DNA of 64,000 bases from Epilithonimonas zeae (lineage in GTDB: Bacteria > Bacteroidota > Bacteroidia > Flavobacteriales > Weeksellaceae). The notes beneath the pieces were generated by a model. The model was not told the DNA's origin and made no database searches. It saw only the letters and a program-made list of their open reading frames with translations. Shown here one piece after another: positions 1 through 7,331 of the stretch. Numbering within the stretch: position 1 is the stretch's first letter; each line of letters begins with the position of its first letter. Where the stretch lies: assembly GCF_900141765.1 (NCBI RefSeq), contig NZ_FSRK01000003.1, positions 248,001 through 312,000 on the forward strand. The letters are read 5' to 3'. A program made the position numbers and the translations under genes.

Positions 1-893
1 AAATGGAGGCGGCATACGGACTTTCGATTACTGTCACGATGCTGATGACAACGATACTTTTGATTTTCTGGTTCCTAAAAACCCGAACGAAAAAGATTTT
101 TATTGCATTTTTTGCATTAATTTATTTAGTCATCGAAGGTGGATTTTTCAGCGCCAACATTATCAAATTCTTTGATGGTGGTTGGATGTCTGTTCTTCTG
201 GCTGGTTTCATCGGCATCTGTATGTACGCTTGGTACAACGGAAGAATCATTAAAACAACTTTTATCAAATTTGTGAAACTGGACAAATATGTTTCCACCA
301 TCAAGGATATGAAACTGGATGAAACAATTCCGAAATACGCTACAAACCTTGCATTCATCAGCCGAGCAAAAAGAGAAGATGAAGTGGAATCAAAAATCAT
401 TTATTCCATAATTAGAGCACAACCTAAAAGAGCGGATCATTATTTTATTTTGAATATTGTGAATCAGGAAGACCCATACAGTTTCAAATACAATGTGGAA
501 GAGGTTTTGCCGGGCACAATTTATAAAATCAGTTTCTTATTGGGTTTCAAAAGAGACAGAAGAATCAACGATTATTTCCAGCAGATTTTAGCAGAAATGA
601 TGGAAGAAGGAACGATTCCTTCACGAAGTTCACATCCCTCTTTGAGAGCACATAACATTCCGCCTGATTTGAAGTTTGTGATTATCGATAATGTTTATAT
701 CAATGATTTCCTTCTTACAATTAGAGATAAAATCATTCTTAATATTTATAATTTTGTGAAGAAACTTGGCAGTAACGACTTCACAGCTTATGGCGTTGCA
801 AGTCATAATGTTGTGGTAGAATCGGCGCCGCTTCTTGACCAGAAAATCAAAATCGAGAGAATAGAAAAAGTCGAACACAAGCATTTCGAATAA
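1..893 (+). CDS. kup: Kup-type potassium uptake permease, C-terminal part
   Basis: The gene enters from the left edge, so only the last 296 or so residues are visible. The stretch begins inside the membrane domain (AAYGLSIT, a helix end typical of KUP/HAK/KT transporters). Three hydrophobic segments follow (residues about 10-25, 32-52, 60-77), then a long hydrophilic C-terminal cytoplasmic region. KUP proteins are constitutive low-affinity K+/H+ symporters of the inner membrane. The Met at base 3 is internal and not the true start. The assignment rests on the membrane-tail motif pattern; the selectivity residues lie outside the window. Confidence 0.85.
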   Translation, partial: MEAAYGLSITVTMLMTTILLIFWFLKTRTKKIFIAFFALIYLVIEGGFFSANIIKFFDGGWMSVLLAGFIGICMYAWYNGRIIKTTFIKFVKLDKYVSTIKDMKLDETIPKYATNLAFISRAKREDEVESKIIYSIIRAQPKRADHYFILNIVNQEDPYSFKYNVEEVLPGTIYKISFLLGFKRDRRINDYFQQILAEMMEEGTIPSRSSHPSLRAHNIPPDLKFVIIDNVYINDFLLTIRDKIILNIYNFVKKLGSNDFTAYGVASHNVVVESAPLLDQKIKIERIEKVEHKHFE

Positions 894-909
894 TCCCGAA
901 AAAATTCTT

Positions 910-917
910 TATTTTTG
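910..917 (+). promoter_or_regulatory. -10 element of the Fur-family gene, implying a leaderless transcript
   Basis: TATTTTTG matches the Bacteroidetes -10/-7 consensus TAnnTTTG exactly. It ends only four bases before the ATG at 922. Transcription normally starts a few bases after this box, so the mRNA would begin at or next to the start codon. Inference from spacing only. Confidence 0.55.
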
Positions 918-921
918 TACT

Positions 922-1401
922 ATGGATACGAAACAAAAAGAGTTGAATATCGCAACTATAAAAGACGTCCTTAGACAATATCTTATGGATAAAGGCTTCC
1001 GCAATACGCCTGAGAGATATACTATTCTTGAGGAGATTTACAATATGGAGCACCACTTCAACGTGGATGACCTTTATCTGCTGATGATGCAGAAAAAATA
1101 CCACGTAAGCAAGGCAACGATTTATAATACTATCGAGATTTTCTTGGATGCAGGCTTGATTAGAAAACACCAATTCGGAGAAAAAACATTGAGCACATCT
1201 TCTTATGAGAAGTCTTATTTTGATAAGCAGCACGACCATTTGGTCATTTATAAAGAAGATTCTGATAAAGAAATTGCAGAGATTATAGAGTTCTGCGACC
1301 CAAGAATCCAAGGCATCAAAGACTCAATAGAAAAAGCATTTGGCGTAAGTATTGATACGCACTCTTTGTACTTCTACGGACACAAGAAGTCTGAAAATTA
1401 A
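922..1401 (+). CDS. Fur-family transcriptional regulator
   Basis: A 159-residue protein with the Fur layout: an N-terminal winged helix (about 10-85, with VSKATIYNTIEIFLDAGLI as the recognition part), then a metal-binding dimerisation domain. The motif HDHLVIY (104-110) corresponds to the HxHxxC/I region of Fur/PerR, and paired His residues lie near 44-45. Only one cysteine (C125) is present, so the CxxC structural zinc sites of many Fur proteins are missing. It is therefore unclear whether it senses Fe, Zn, Mn or peroxide. Its stop codon overlaps the start of the OstA-like gene by one base, so the two are co-transcribed. The ATG at 922 is the first Met and lies right behind a -10 motif. Confidence 0.88.
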   Translation: MDTKQKELNIATIKDVLRQYLMDKGFRNTPERYTILEEIYNMEHHFNVDDLYLLMMQKKYHVSKATIYNTIEIFLDAGLIRKHQFGEKTLSTSSYEKSYFDKQHDHLVIYKEDSDKEIAEIIEFCDPRIQGIKDSIEKAFGVSIDTHSLYFYGHKKSEN

Positions 1402-3146
1402 TGAAGAAATCCTTTTTTGTCGTTCTATTTTTTATCATTATCAAGATATTTGGACAGATTGCACCTGCTCAAAATACAGGCTTGGTAAAAGATGATTTTT
1501 TTAAAAAACCTACTTCTCAGACAGAGCCTTCCAAGAAAGTCATCAACAAACATTCGGATACTTTCGGAGTGAGCAAGGATAAATATGATGGTAACAAAGT
1601 CTTCTCCGGAAGCGTAGTATTTGAACATCAAGGTTCTGTACTTTCTGCAGATGAAGTTATTTGGTATGAAAAAGAAAATTTTCTGAAAGCCATCGGAAAC
1701 GTGGTTCTTACAACTGCCGATGGAAACCGAATTACCGCTGCAGAAATGGAATACGACGGTAATACCCAACGTGGAATTGCCCGCAAAAATGTAGTTCTCA
1801 CAGACCCTAAACAAACCATCAAAACAGAAACGCTTTATTACGATAAAATCCCAAACACGGCCTATTTCAATACGGGCGGAACAATTTATAGTAATGATGG
1901 AAGTGTGATGTATACCAAATCGGCGACCTATTATCTCAATTCAAAAATGATAGATTTCATTGGTCGTTCTAATATCGAAACTGATAAATACACTATCGTA
2001 AGCGATAATATTAAAACCAATCAAAATACAGGCGTTTCCGATTTTACCGGACCAACAACCATTAGAAGTAAGGAAAATTACGCCAACTATGTCTATACAG
2101 AACTTGGAACTCATAATTCTAAAACAGGCGAATCTTTCCTCAACAAAAATTCCAGAATCCATAACAATGGAAAAATTCTTACTGGAGACAAATTATACTT
2201 TAACAGAAATACGGGCTTCGGCAAAGGAACAGGCAATGTAACGTTGGACGACCCTCAGCAAAAACGTTTTATCAAAGGTGGCTATGGAGAAATCTATGAA
2301 AAGAAAGACTCTGCAATGGTTACGGACAAACCTTATGCTGTAAAGATTCTTAGTAAAGATTCGGCCTATTTTTCTGCAGAGAAATTCATTACATTTCAAA
2401 GACCGGATTCGGCCAACGCACTGAAGAAAAAAAGCTATTTGCGAGCTTATAGAAAAGTAAGAATTTTCAAAACCAATATGCAAGGTCGAGGAGATTCATT
2501 AAGCTTTAATGAAACCGATGGCGAAATGCACCTGATGAGAAAACCAATTCTTTGGATGGGCGTAAAACAAGTTACCGGAGACGAAATCCGTGTTTACAGC
2601 AATCCCGAAAAAGAAATTACAGATTCCATCAGAGTTTTAGGCAATGCCTTCGCTATAAGCAAAGCAGATTCTTTGAATTTGAAAGATGAATTCAATCAAA
2701 TCAAAAGCAAGAATATGATTGTCTACCTCAACAACAACGCGATAGACAGTGCAAAAGCGGTAGGCAATGCGCAAGCTATTACTTATGCGGATGACGAGGA
2801 TAAAAAAACAAAACAAATAAAAAGAATTGGTGTAATGTTGTCCACTTGTGGCGAGATTACAGCAGAGTTTTTGGAGCGCCGACTGGAAATTGTTTCCTGC
2901 AATATTGGTGCAAATAACGACACTTATCCGATGAGCCAAATCTCAAAAGAAGAACGTTTTTTCAAAGATTTCAATTGGAATACCAAAGACCGTCCACAAA
3001 AATGGAGCGACATTTTCCTTGAAACACCAAATTATCCCGAGATAGTCTACGAGTCCGACAACACTCTCTTCAACCTAGCTGAAGCCGAACGGAAAAAACA
3101 GGAAGAAAAGAATAAACCAAAGACGCCAATACGGGTTAAGAAGTAA
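1401..3146 (+). CDS. OstA/LptA-like outer-membrane biogenesis protein
   Basis: A 581-residue exported protein with an N-terminal signal segment (residues 1-19). It contains repeated OstA/LptA-type beta-jellyroll units: 'G(S/N)VV...' strands recur near residues 70-110 (VFSGSVVFEHQGSVLSADEV, then AIGNVVLTTADGNRITAAEM) and again through the middle. Such proteins form the periplasmic bridge that carries lipopolysaccharide to the outer membrane. In Bacteroidetes a large OstA-like protein of about this size occurs alongside LptD. The C-terminus (from about 500) is Lys/Glu rich and lacks the repeat. It overlaps the Fur-family gene by one base, suggesting coupled expression. Confidence 0.8.
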   Translation: MKKSFFVVLFFIIIKIFGQIAPAQNTGLVKDDFFKKPTSQTEPSKKVINKHSDTFGVSKDKYDGNKVFSGSVVFEHQGSVLSADEVIWYEKENFLKAIGNVVLTTADGNRITAAEMEYDGNTQRGIARKNVVLTDPKQTIKTETLYYDKIPNTAYFNTGGTIYSNDGSVMYTKSATYYLNSKMIDFIGRSNIETDKYTIVSDNIKTNQNTGVSDFTGPTTIRSKENYANYVYTELGTHNSKTGESFLNKNSRIHNNGKILTGDKLYFNRNTGFGKGTGNVTLDDPQQKRFIKGGYGEIYEKKDSAMVTDKPYAVKILSKDSAYFSAEKFITFQRPDSANALKKKSYLRAYRKVRIFKTNMQGRGDSLSFNETDGEMHLMRKPILWMGVKQVTGDEIRVYSNPEKEITDSIRVLGNAFAISKADSLNLKDEFNQIKSKNMIVYLNNNAIDSAKAVGNAQAITYADDEDKKTKQIKRIGVMLSTCGEITAEFLERRLEIVSCNIGANNDTYPMSQISKEERFFKDFNWNTKDRPQKWSDIFLETPNYPEIVYESDNTLFNLAEAERKKQEEKNKPKTPIRVKK

Positions 3147-3175
3147 AAATCAGTTAATGATTGGAGTAGAAATTT

Positions 3176-3262
3176 GGGCGCCTTAATCCGCCTTCCACTC
3201 CCGCTATTTTTGCCTTCGCTTTTCCAGCTACAAAAAATGAGCTCCGTTCAAGTCGGGGCGCG
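3176..3262 (-). repeat. Interspersed structured repeat R1, copy A
   Basis: Read on the minus strand it runs from GCGCC + CCGACTTGAACGGAGCTC to GGGAGTGGAAGGCGGA + GGCGC. The terminal GCGCC (3178-3182) and GGCGC (3257-3261) are complementary. The two constant blocks are shared with copies at 4742, 15064, 25170 and 55744. It lies between the OstA-like gene and the aminotransferase gene. No coding function is evident. Confidence 0.8.
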
Positions 3263-3406
3263 CTTCGCCAAGTCAGAAATTTGGTCTTTTCATAGAATCG
3301 AAACCCAAAATTCCCGAACTTTGCAACAATTTAAAAGTTCAAAATCCCCAAAATACGATTGGAGAATCTAATTTCTAAAATCTAATTTCTAACATCTATC
3401 TCATCA

Positions 3407-4585
3407 ATGAAACAAGATTTCTTTAAATACCAAGCCCAGACAACACCTTACGCCGCAGGTTTCGAAGTGGAAAAAGCAGAGGGAAGTTACATCTACGGAA
3501 AAAACGGAATCGCCTATCTGGATTTTGTAGCCGGCGTTTCTGCCAACACACTGGGACATTCTCATCCGAAGGTGGTGAACGCTATCAAAGAACAGGCGGA
3601 TAAATATCTGCACGTAATGGTTTACGGCGAATATGCGCAGGAGAAACCGGTGGAACTTTGCAGACTTTTGGCAGAAGCAACACCTGAACCTTTGGAAGTG
3701 ACTTATCTTGTAAATTCTGGAGCAGAGGCGATTGACGGCAGTTTGAAATTGGCTAAACGTTATACTGGAAGAGAAGAAATCATCGCCTTCAAAGATGCTT
3801 ATCACGGAAATACACACGGGGCACTTTCTGTTGCAGGAAATGAGGTTCACAAAAGAGAATTCCGTCCGTTGTTGCCAATGGTCAATTTCATCGAATTCAA
3901 TAATGAAAATGACTTTGATAAAATCACCGATAAAACAGCTTGTGTAATTGTAGAAACGATTCAAGGAGCCGCAGGATTCATAACTCCGAAAGATAATTAT
4001 TTCATCAATCTGAAAAAACGTTGTGAAGAAGTTGGTGCCTTGTTGATTCTGGACGAGATTCAGCCGGGGTTTGGAAGAACCGGAAAGTTGTTTGCCTTTG
4101 AACATTTTGGGATTGTTCCTGACATTCTTGTTATGGGAAAAGGAATGGGCGGTGGCGTTCCGGTTGGTGCTTTTATGAGTTCTAGAGAAATTATGACAAG
4201 CCTTTCACATTCGCCAAAATTGGGTCATATTACAACCTTTGGAGGAAATCCTTTGATTGCAGCCGCTTCGCACGCTACTTTGAAAGAAGTTTTGGAAAGT
4301 GGATTGATGAACGAAACAGATAAAAAAGAAAAACTCTTCCGAGAGTTATTAGTTCATCCGAAAATCAAAAATGTGAACGGAAAAGGTTTGATGCTGGCGG
4401 TGAATCTCGGTTCTCCAGAATATACATTAAGAGTTGCTTCCAAATGCATGGAAAAAGGATTGATAGTTTTTTGGCAACTTTACAGAAACGAATATATGAG
4501 AATCTCTCCTCCACTGACTATATCGGAAGATGAAATCAGAAAAGGCTGTGAAATTATTCTGGAAGCTTTGAATCAAGTGGAGTAA
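3407..4585 (+). CDS. Class III (ornithine/acetylornithine type) aminotransferase
   Basis: A 392-residue PLP enzyme of the class III fold. It shows the N-terminal glycine-rich start of the family (GIAYLDFVAGVSANTLGHSHP), the cofactor contact NSGAEAIDGSLKLAK, the LILDEIQPGFGRTG motif carrying the PLP-binding Asp, and the Schiff-base lysine K245 in MGKGMGGGVPVGAF. Length is normal for the ArgD/RocD family. The substrate cannot be fixed from sequence: no arginine-biosynthesis genes are nearby, and Flavobacteriia often carry this paralogue alone, annotated only as an aspartate aminotransferase family protein. It appears monocistronic, flanked on both sides by repeat-containing spacers. Confidence 0.85.
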   Translation: MKQDFFKYQAQTTPYAAGFEVEKAEGSYIYGKNGIAYLDFVAGVSANTLGHSHPKVVNAIKEQADKYLHVMVYGEYAQEKPVELCRLLAEATPEPLEVTYLVNSGAEAIDGSLKLAKRYTGREEIIAFKDAYHGNTHGALSVAGNEVHKREFRPLLPMVNFIEFNNENDFDKITDKTACVIVETIQGAAGFITPKDNYFINLKKRCEEVGALLILDEIQPGFGRTGKLFAFEHFGIVPDILVMGKGMGGGVPVGAFMSSREIMTSLSHSPKLGHITTFGGNPLIAAASHATLKEVLESGLMNETDKKEKLFRELLVHPKIKNVNGKGLMLAVNLGSPEYTLRVASKCMEKGLIVFWQLYRNEYMRISPPLTISEDEIRKGCEIILEALNQVE

Positions 4586-4618
4586 ATTTTTCTCTCAACA
4601 TTCTACTTTAATATCCCG

Positions 4619-4702
4619 TTTGTCATTCCGTAGGAATCTCGACAGTGAAGTTTAGATTGACTTCGTCGAACCACTTCGTTAGGTTTCCTACGGAATGACA
4701 AA
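4619..4702. repeat. R3 palindromic element, copy a
   Basis: An 18-bp perfect terminal inverted repeat, TTTGTCATTCCGTAGGAA (4619-4636) against 4685-4702, flanks a 48-base core containing TGACTTCGTCGAACCACTTC. The same element lies in opposite orientation at 25289-25367, and a decayed copy lies at 36796-36844. It sits 39 bases upstream of an R1 copy. Confidence 0.8.
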
Positions 4703-4741
4703 ATTGTTTTTTAGGATAACTGTTGTTTCTACGCTGAATAT

Positions 4742-4824
4742 GCAGCCCGACTTGAGCGGAAATCCTTTTTACGCAACGTAGTGGAGTGAAAAGATTGGGA
4801 GTGGAAGGCGGATTAAGCTGCCCA
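4742..4824 (+). repeat. Interspersed structured repeat R1, copy B
   Basis: Terminal stem GCAGC (4742-4746)/GCTGC (4817-4821). Constant blocks are CCGACTTGAGCGGA and GGGAGTGGAAGGCGGATTAA. The inner arm AATCCTTTTTAC can pair with GTGAAAAGATT. Relative to copies A and C, both sides of the outer stem have changed together, which preserves pairing. Confidence 0.8.
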
Positions 4825-4997
4825 AATTTTCAAGGTAAATGGAGTCAAAAAATTGTAAAAATTAGTGTTCATCAACTGTATCCAATCAGCTAATAAAAAT
4901 CATACATTATTTCTATAAAAAATTTGTATTTCCATAGACATTTTGATTTGGAAATAAGAAATTAATTTATATATTGCGCCACAATTAGAATTAGAAT

Positions 4998-5384
4998 ATG
5001 GCGAAAACGAAAGTGCAGTATGAATACAATATGCATTGTCTCTCGGAGATATTGTATGAGTATTTGGCAAGTGCAGAAGGATTATCAGAATGGTTTGCAG
5101 ACGACGTTGTAGAGCGTGGTGACGATTTCTTTTTCAGCTGGGGCGGTGGTCCTGCTGAGAGAGCGACACTTATCCGTTATAAGCCAGAAAGTTTTGTGAG
5201 ATTCCGTTGGGAAGAGGACGAGGGAACTAAATATTTCTTCGAGCTTTCTATTGTTATCGACGAAATTACTGATGACCTTTCTCTTAATATTACTGACTTC
5301 TGCGAGGATGGTGATGAAGAAGAAAACAAACTCTATTGGGAAAACCTGATAGAAAATCTACAGATAAAATTAGGCGCCGCTTAA
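4998..5384 (+). CDS. START-like (SRPBCC fold) domain protein
   Basis: A 128-residue cytoplasmic protein whose whole length fits a START-like/AHSA1-type fold: YEYNMHCLSEILYEYLASAEGLSEWFADDVV at the N-terminus, then alternating beta strands and a C-terminal helix (WENLIENLQIKLGAA). It is strongly acidic. This small protein is common in Flavobacteriia, and I recognise it next to a class IV aminotransferase-type gene in relatives, as here. No ligand or partner is known to me. It ends in a strong hairpin terminator that also precedes the next gene. Confidence 0.8.
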   Translation: MAKTKVQYEYNMHCLSEILYEYLASAEGLSEWFADDVVERGDDFFFSWGGGPAERATLIRYKPESFVRFRWEEDEGTKYFFELSIVIDEITDDLSLNITDFCEDGDEEENKLYWENLIENLQIKLGAA

Positions 5385-5393
5385 AATAAATGG

Positions 5394-5425
5394 ATGAACG
5401 ATTTTTTATCGTTCATTATTTTTTT
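5394..5425 (+). terminator. Intrinsic terminator after the START-like gene
   Basis: A 9-bp perfect stem, ATGAACGAT (5394-5402)/ATCGTTCAT (5408-5416), with a five-T loop, followed by a T-rich run (5417-5425). It lies just before the ATG at 5436, which argues against the earlier in-frame ATG at 5394 as a real start. Confidence 0.75.
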
Positions 5426-5435
5426 GTACACAACA

Positions 5436-6242
5436 ATGCAGAAGATAGTTTATACACAAGACAATTTACAATTGCTGAACCGTTCTTTTCTTTTTGGAGA
5501 TTCGGTTTGGGTTTCATTTTTCATCCGAAACGGAAATCTCATAATGGCAGAAGAATCTTATTTTTTCCTGATGGCATCAATGAGAAAAATGAGATTGAAT
5601 ATCCCGTTGACTTATACTTTGGAATTTTTTCAGGAACTTTTCCAGAGAGAAGTTTTGGACAAAGGCATCCGGAACGGGATTGTCCAACTGATGGCTTACA
5701 GAATCCAAGACGAAAAACCATTATCAAAATCTGAAACGGCTTTCTTTTTTGAGATTGAAGAGTCTGAAGATATTCTGGACATTAAAGGCAATATCGAATT
5801 GGATTTGATTAAGGAAATCAATGTGAACGCTAATCTTTTGAGTAATATTCGAGTTCATTCTCCGGAAAATATTTATGCTCAGATTTACGCTAAGGAAAAT
5901 GATTTGGACGATGTAATTCTCCTTAATCCAAATAAAAAAATCGCAAGAAGTATCTTTGGAAATCTTTTATTTTTGCAGGATAATGTGATTAAAATCCCTA
6001 AACAGACGGAAGGCGCTTATATTTCTCCTTTGATGGAAAACTTCGTCACTTTCATCCATAAAAATAAACTGGCTGAGATAGAAGAAGCGGAAATCATTGC
6101 TTTCGAATCTCAAAAGGCGGAAGAGATTTTAAGAATTTCTGACGAAAAAGGCGTGCATTCTGTTTCCAAAATCAGGAATAAAACCTTTGAAAACACTAGG
6201 TTTTCTGAGATGGTTCAGAAATGGGCCGAGAATTTTATTTAG
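5436..6242 (+). CDS. Class IV aminotransferase-fold protein, apparently without the PLP lysine
   Basis: A 268-residue protein with the fold-type IV layout of IlvE/PabC: N-terminal FLFGDSVWVSFFIRNG, central LLSNIRVHSPEN, then LDDVILLNPNKKIARSIFGNLLFLQDNVIKIPKQTEGAYISPL, which matches the usual 'DD.LLLN..G.V.E...SNLF...G...TP....G.L.G' block. In active members the central segment reads like LLSxLKTTN, with the catalytic lysine. Here the aligned residue is Arg139 (counting from the ATG at 5436) and no other Lys fits. The protein may be a non-PLP or regulatory derivative. I chose the start after the terminator stem; an in-frame ATG at 5394 lies inside that stem. Role unknown. Confidence 0.75.
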   Translation: MQKIVYTQDNLQLLNRSFLFGDSVWVSFFIRNGNLIMAEESYFFLMASMRKMRLNIPLTYTLEFFQELFQREVLDKGIRNGIVQLMAYRIQDEKPLSKSETAFFFEIEESEDILDIKGNIELDLIKEINVNANLLSNIRVHSPENIYAQIYAKENDLDDVILLNPNKKIARSIFGNLLFLQDNVIKIPKQTEGAYISPLMENFVTFIHKNKLAEIEEAEIIAFESQKAEEILRISDEKGVHSVSKIRNKTFENTRFSEMVQKWAENFI

Positions 6243-6284
6243 TTAATTTTAATGAAAAGTTAGATTTAATTAAAATAAGTTCTA

Positions 6285-6292
6285 TACATTTG
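6285..6292 (+). promoter_or_regulatory. -10 element of the his operon
   Basis: TACATTTG is an exact match to TAnnTTTG, 18 bases before the leader-peptide ATG. No convincing -33 TTTG was found (TTAG near 6260 is the nearest). The predicted transcript therefore starts near 6299 and includes the leader peptide. Confidence 0.6.
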
Positions 6293-6310
6293 CTTCATCA
6301 AAATATCAAA

Positions 6311-6367
6311 ATGACTACACAATTTATGCATCATCATCACCATTTCCTCGCGCAGACGGGAAGGTAG
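6311..6367 (+). CDS. hisL: His operon leader peptide (18 aa, five consecutive His)
   Basis: The open frame reads MTTQFMHHHHHFLAQTGR then TAG. Five His codons in a row (6329-6343), directly upstream of a complete histidine operon and followed by a terminator hairpin, are the signature of ribosome-mediated attenuation. When charged tRNA-His is scarce the ribosome should stall in the His run, letting the region just after it (6353-6359) pair with 6397-6403 instead of allowing the terminator to form. The mechanism is established in enterobacteria; here it is inferred from sequence. The gene is too short for ordinary gene finders. Confidence 0.9.
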   Translation: MTTQFMHHHHHFLAQTGR

Positions 6368-6424
6368 TGATATGTCATAACTTCTAAAAATATAAACCGT
6401 CTGAGTAATCAGTCGGTTTTTTTT
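6353..6424 (+). promoter_or_regulatory. His operon transcription attenuator
   Basis: The terminator stem is ACCGTCTGA (6396-6404) against TCAGTCGGT (6409-6417), nine pairs with one T-T mismatch, loop GTAA, then a T run to 6424. The antiterminator arm CAGACGG (6353-6359), inside the leader-peptide frame just after the His codons, is perfectly complementary to CCGTCTG (6397-6403), the 5' arm of the terminator. The two pairings exclude each other. This is the layout of a classical amino-acid attenuator. Confidence 0.85.
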
Positions 6425-6458
6425 ATTCCAAAAATTCTCCTGTCGTTTACTCGGACTT

Positions 6459-7331
6459 ATGTCAAAATCTAAAATGAGTAAACTGAAATTAGCCTTACAA
6501 AAAAGCGGACGACTGAGCGAAAAGTCTCTCAAACTCCTCGAAGAATGCGGAATCAAAATTTCCAACGGCACACGAAAACTGAAAGCCGTTTCTTCCAATT
6601 TTCCTTTGGAAATCCTTTTCCTTCGCGATGATGATATTCCGCAATACGTGGAACAAGGCGTTGCTGACATTGGAATTCTTGGTCTGAATGAAGTTCTGGA
6701 ACAGAAAAAACAAATCGAAACCATTCAGAAATTAGGATTTGCACAATGCAGATTGTCTTTGGCGATTCCGAAAGAAGAAAGTTATAACGGAATTCAATAT
6801 TTCGAAGGCAAAAAGATTGCGACGTCTTATCCTGAGATTCTTTCGAATTATTTTCAAGAAAAAAATATCAACGCACAAATTGAAAAGATTGGTGGAAGCG
6901 TAGAAATTGCGCCTGGAATTGGGCTTTCCGATGCGATTTTCGACATCATCAGCACTGGTTCTACTCTACTCACCAACGGTTTGAAAGAAGTAGAAACAGT
7001 TGTAGAAAGTGAAGCAATTTTGGTTTCCAACAATGATTTGTCTGACGAGAAGAAAGGCATTCTCAAAAAACTATTGTTCCGAATCAACGCTGTAAAAGAA
7101 GCTTCTGAAAGCAAATATATTCTTCTGAATGCACCAAATGAAAATTTAGAAAAAATCATCAACATTTTACCAGGAATGAAATCACCGACTATTCTTCCAC
7201 TGGCAGAAAGTGGCTGGTCATCCATCCACTCCGTGATTAAAGAAGACCAATTTTGGGAAGTCATAGAGAAATTAAAAAATGAAGGCGCTCAGGGAATTTT
7301 AGTATTAGAAATCGAAAAAATGATATTATGA
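6459..7331 (+). CDS. hisG: ATP phosphoribosyltransferase
   Basis: First enzyme of histidine synthesis, joining ATP and PRPP. The 290 residues fit the long (HisG-L) form: periplasmic-binding-protein-like catalytic lobes (KLKLALQKSGRLSEKSLKLLEECG, FLRDDDIPQYVEQGVADIGILG, and GGSVEIAPGIGLSDAIFDIISTGSTL as the PRPP loop), then a C-terminal ACT-like regulatory domain from about 215 (LLNAPNENLEKIINILPGMKSPT). The long form needs no HisZ, and none is present. The first ATG is at 6459; an ATG at 6474 (MSKLKLALQ) is equally likely and gives 285 residues. It opens the operon behind the attenuator and overlaps hisD by 4 bases. Confidence 0.96.
   Translation: MSKSKMSKLKLALQKSGRLSEKSLKLLEECGIKISNGTRKLKAVSSNFPLEILFLRDDDIPQYVEQGVADIGILGLNEVLEQKKQIETIQKLGFAQCRLSLAIPKEESYNGIQYFEGKKIATSYPEILSNYFQEKNINAQIEKIGGSVEIAPGIGLSDAIFDIISTGSTLLTNGLKEVETVVESEAILVSNNDLSDEKKGILKKLLFRINAVKEASESKYILLNAPNENLEKIINILPGMKSPTILPLAESGWSSIHSVIKEDQFWEVIEKLKNEGAQGILVLEIEKMIL

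Noticed and set aside
3174-3371. 65-codon open frame in the spacer before the class III aminotransferase
   Set aside because: It is formed almost wholly by repeat R1 copy A and has no protein-like features.
3366-3396. Repeat of TCTAATTTCTAA just before the aminotransferase gene, resembling the 11-bp regulator repeat
   Set aside because: The period is not 11 bp and the TTCTTCTAAAT unit is absent. It is simple AT-rich repetition common in these spacers.
6311-6367. His-rich short frame as a metal-binding peptide or tag-like artefact
   Set aside because: Its position before a matching antiterminator/terminator and the his operon explains it fully as a leader peptide.
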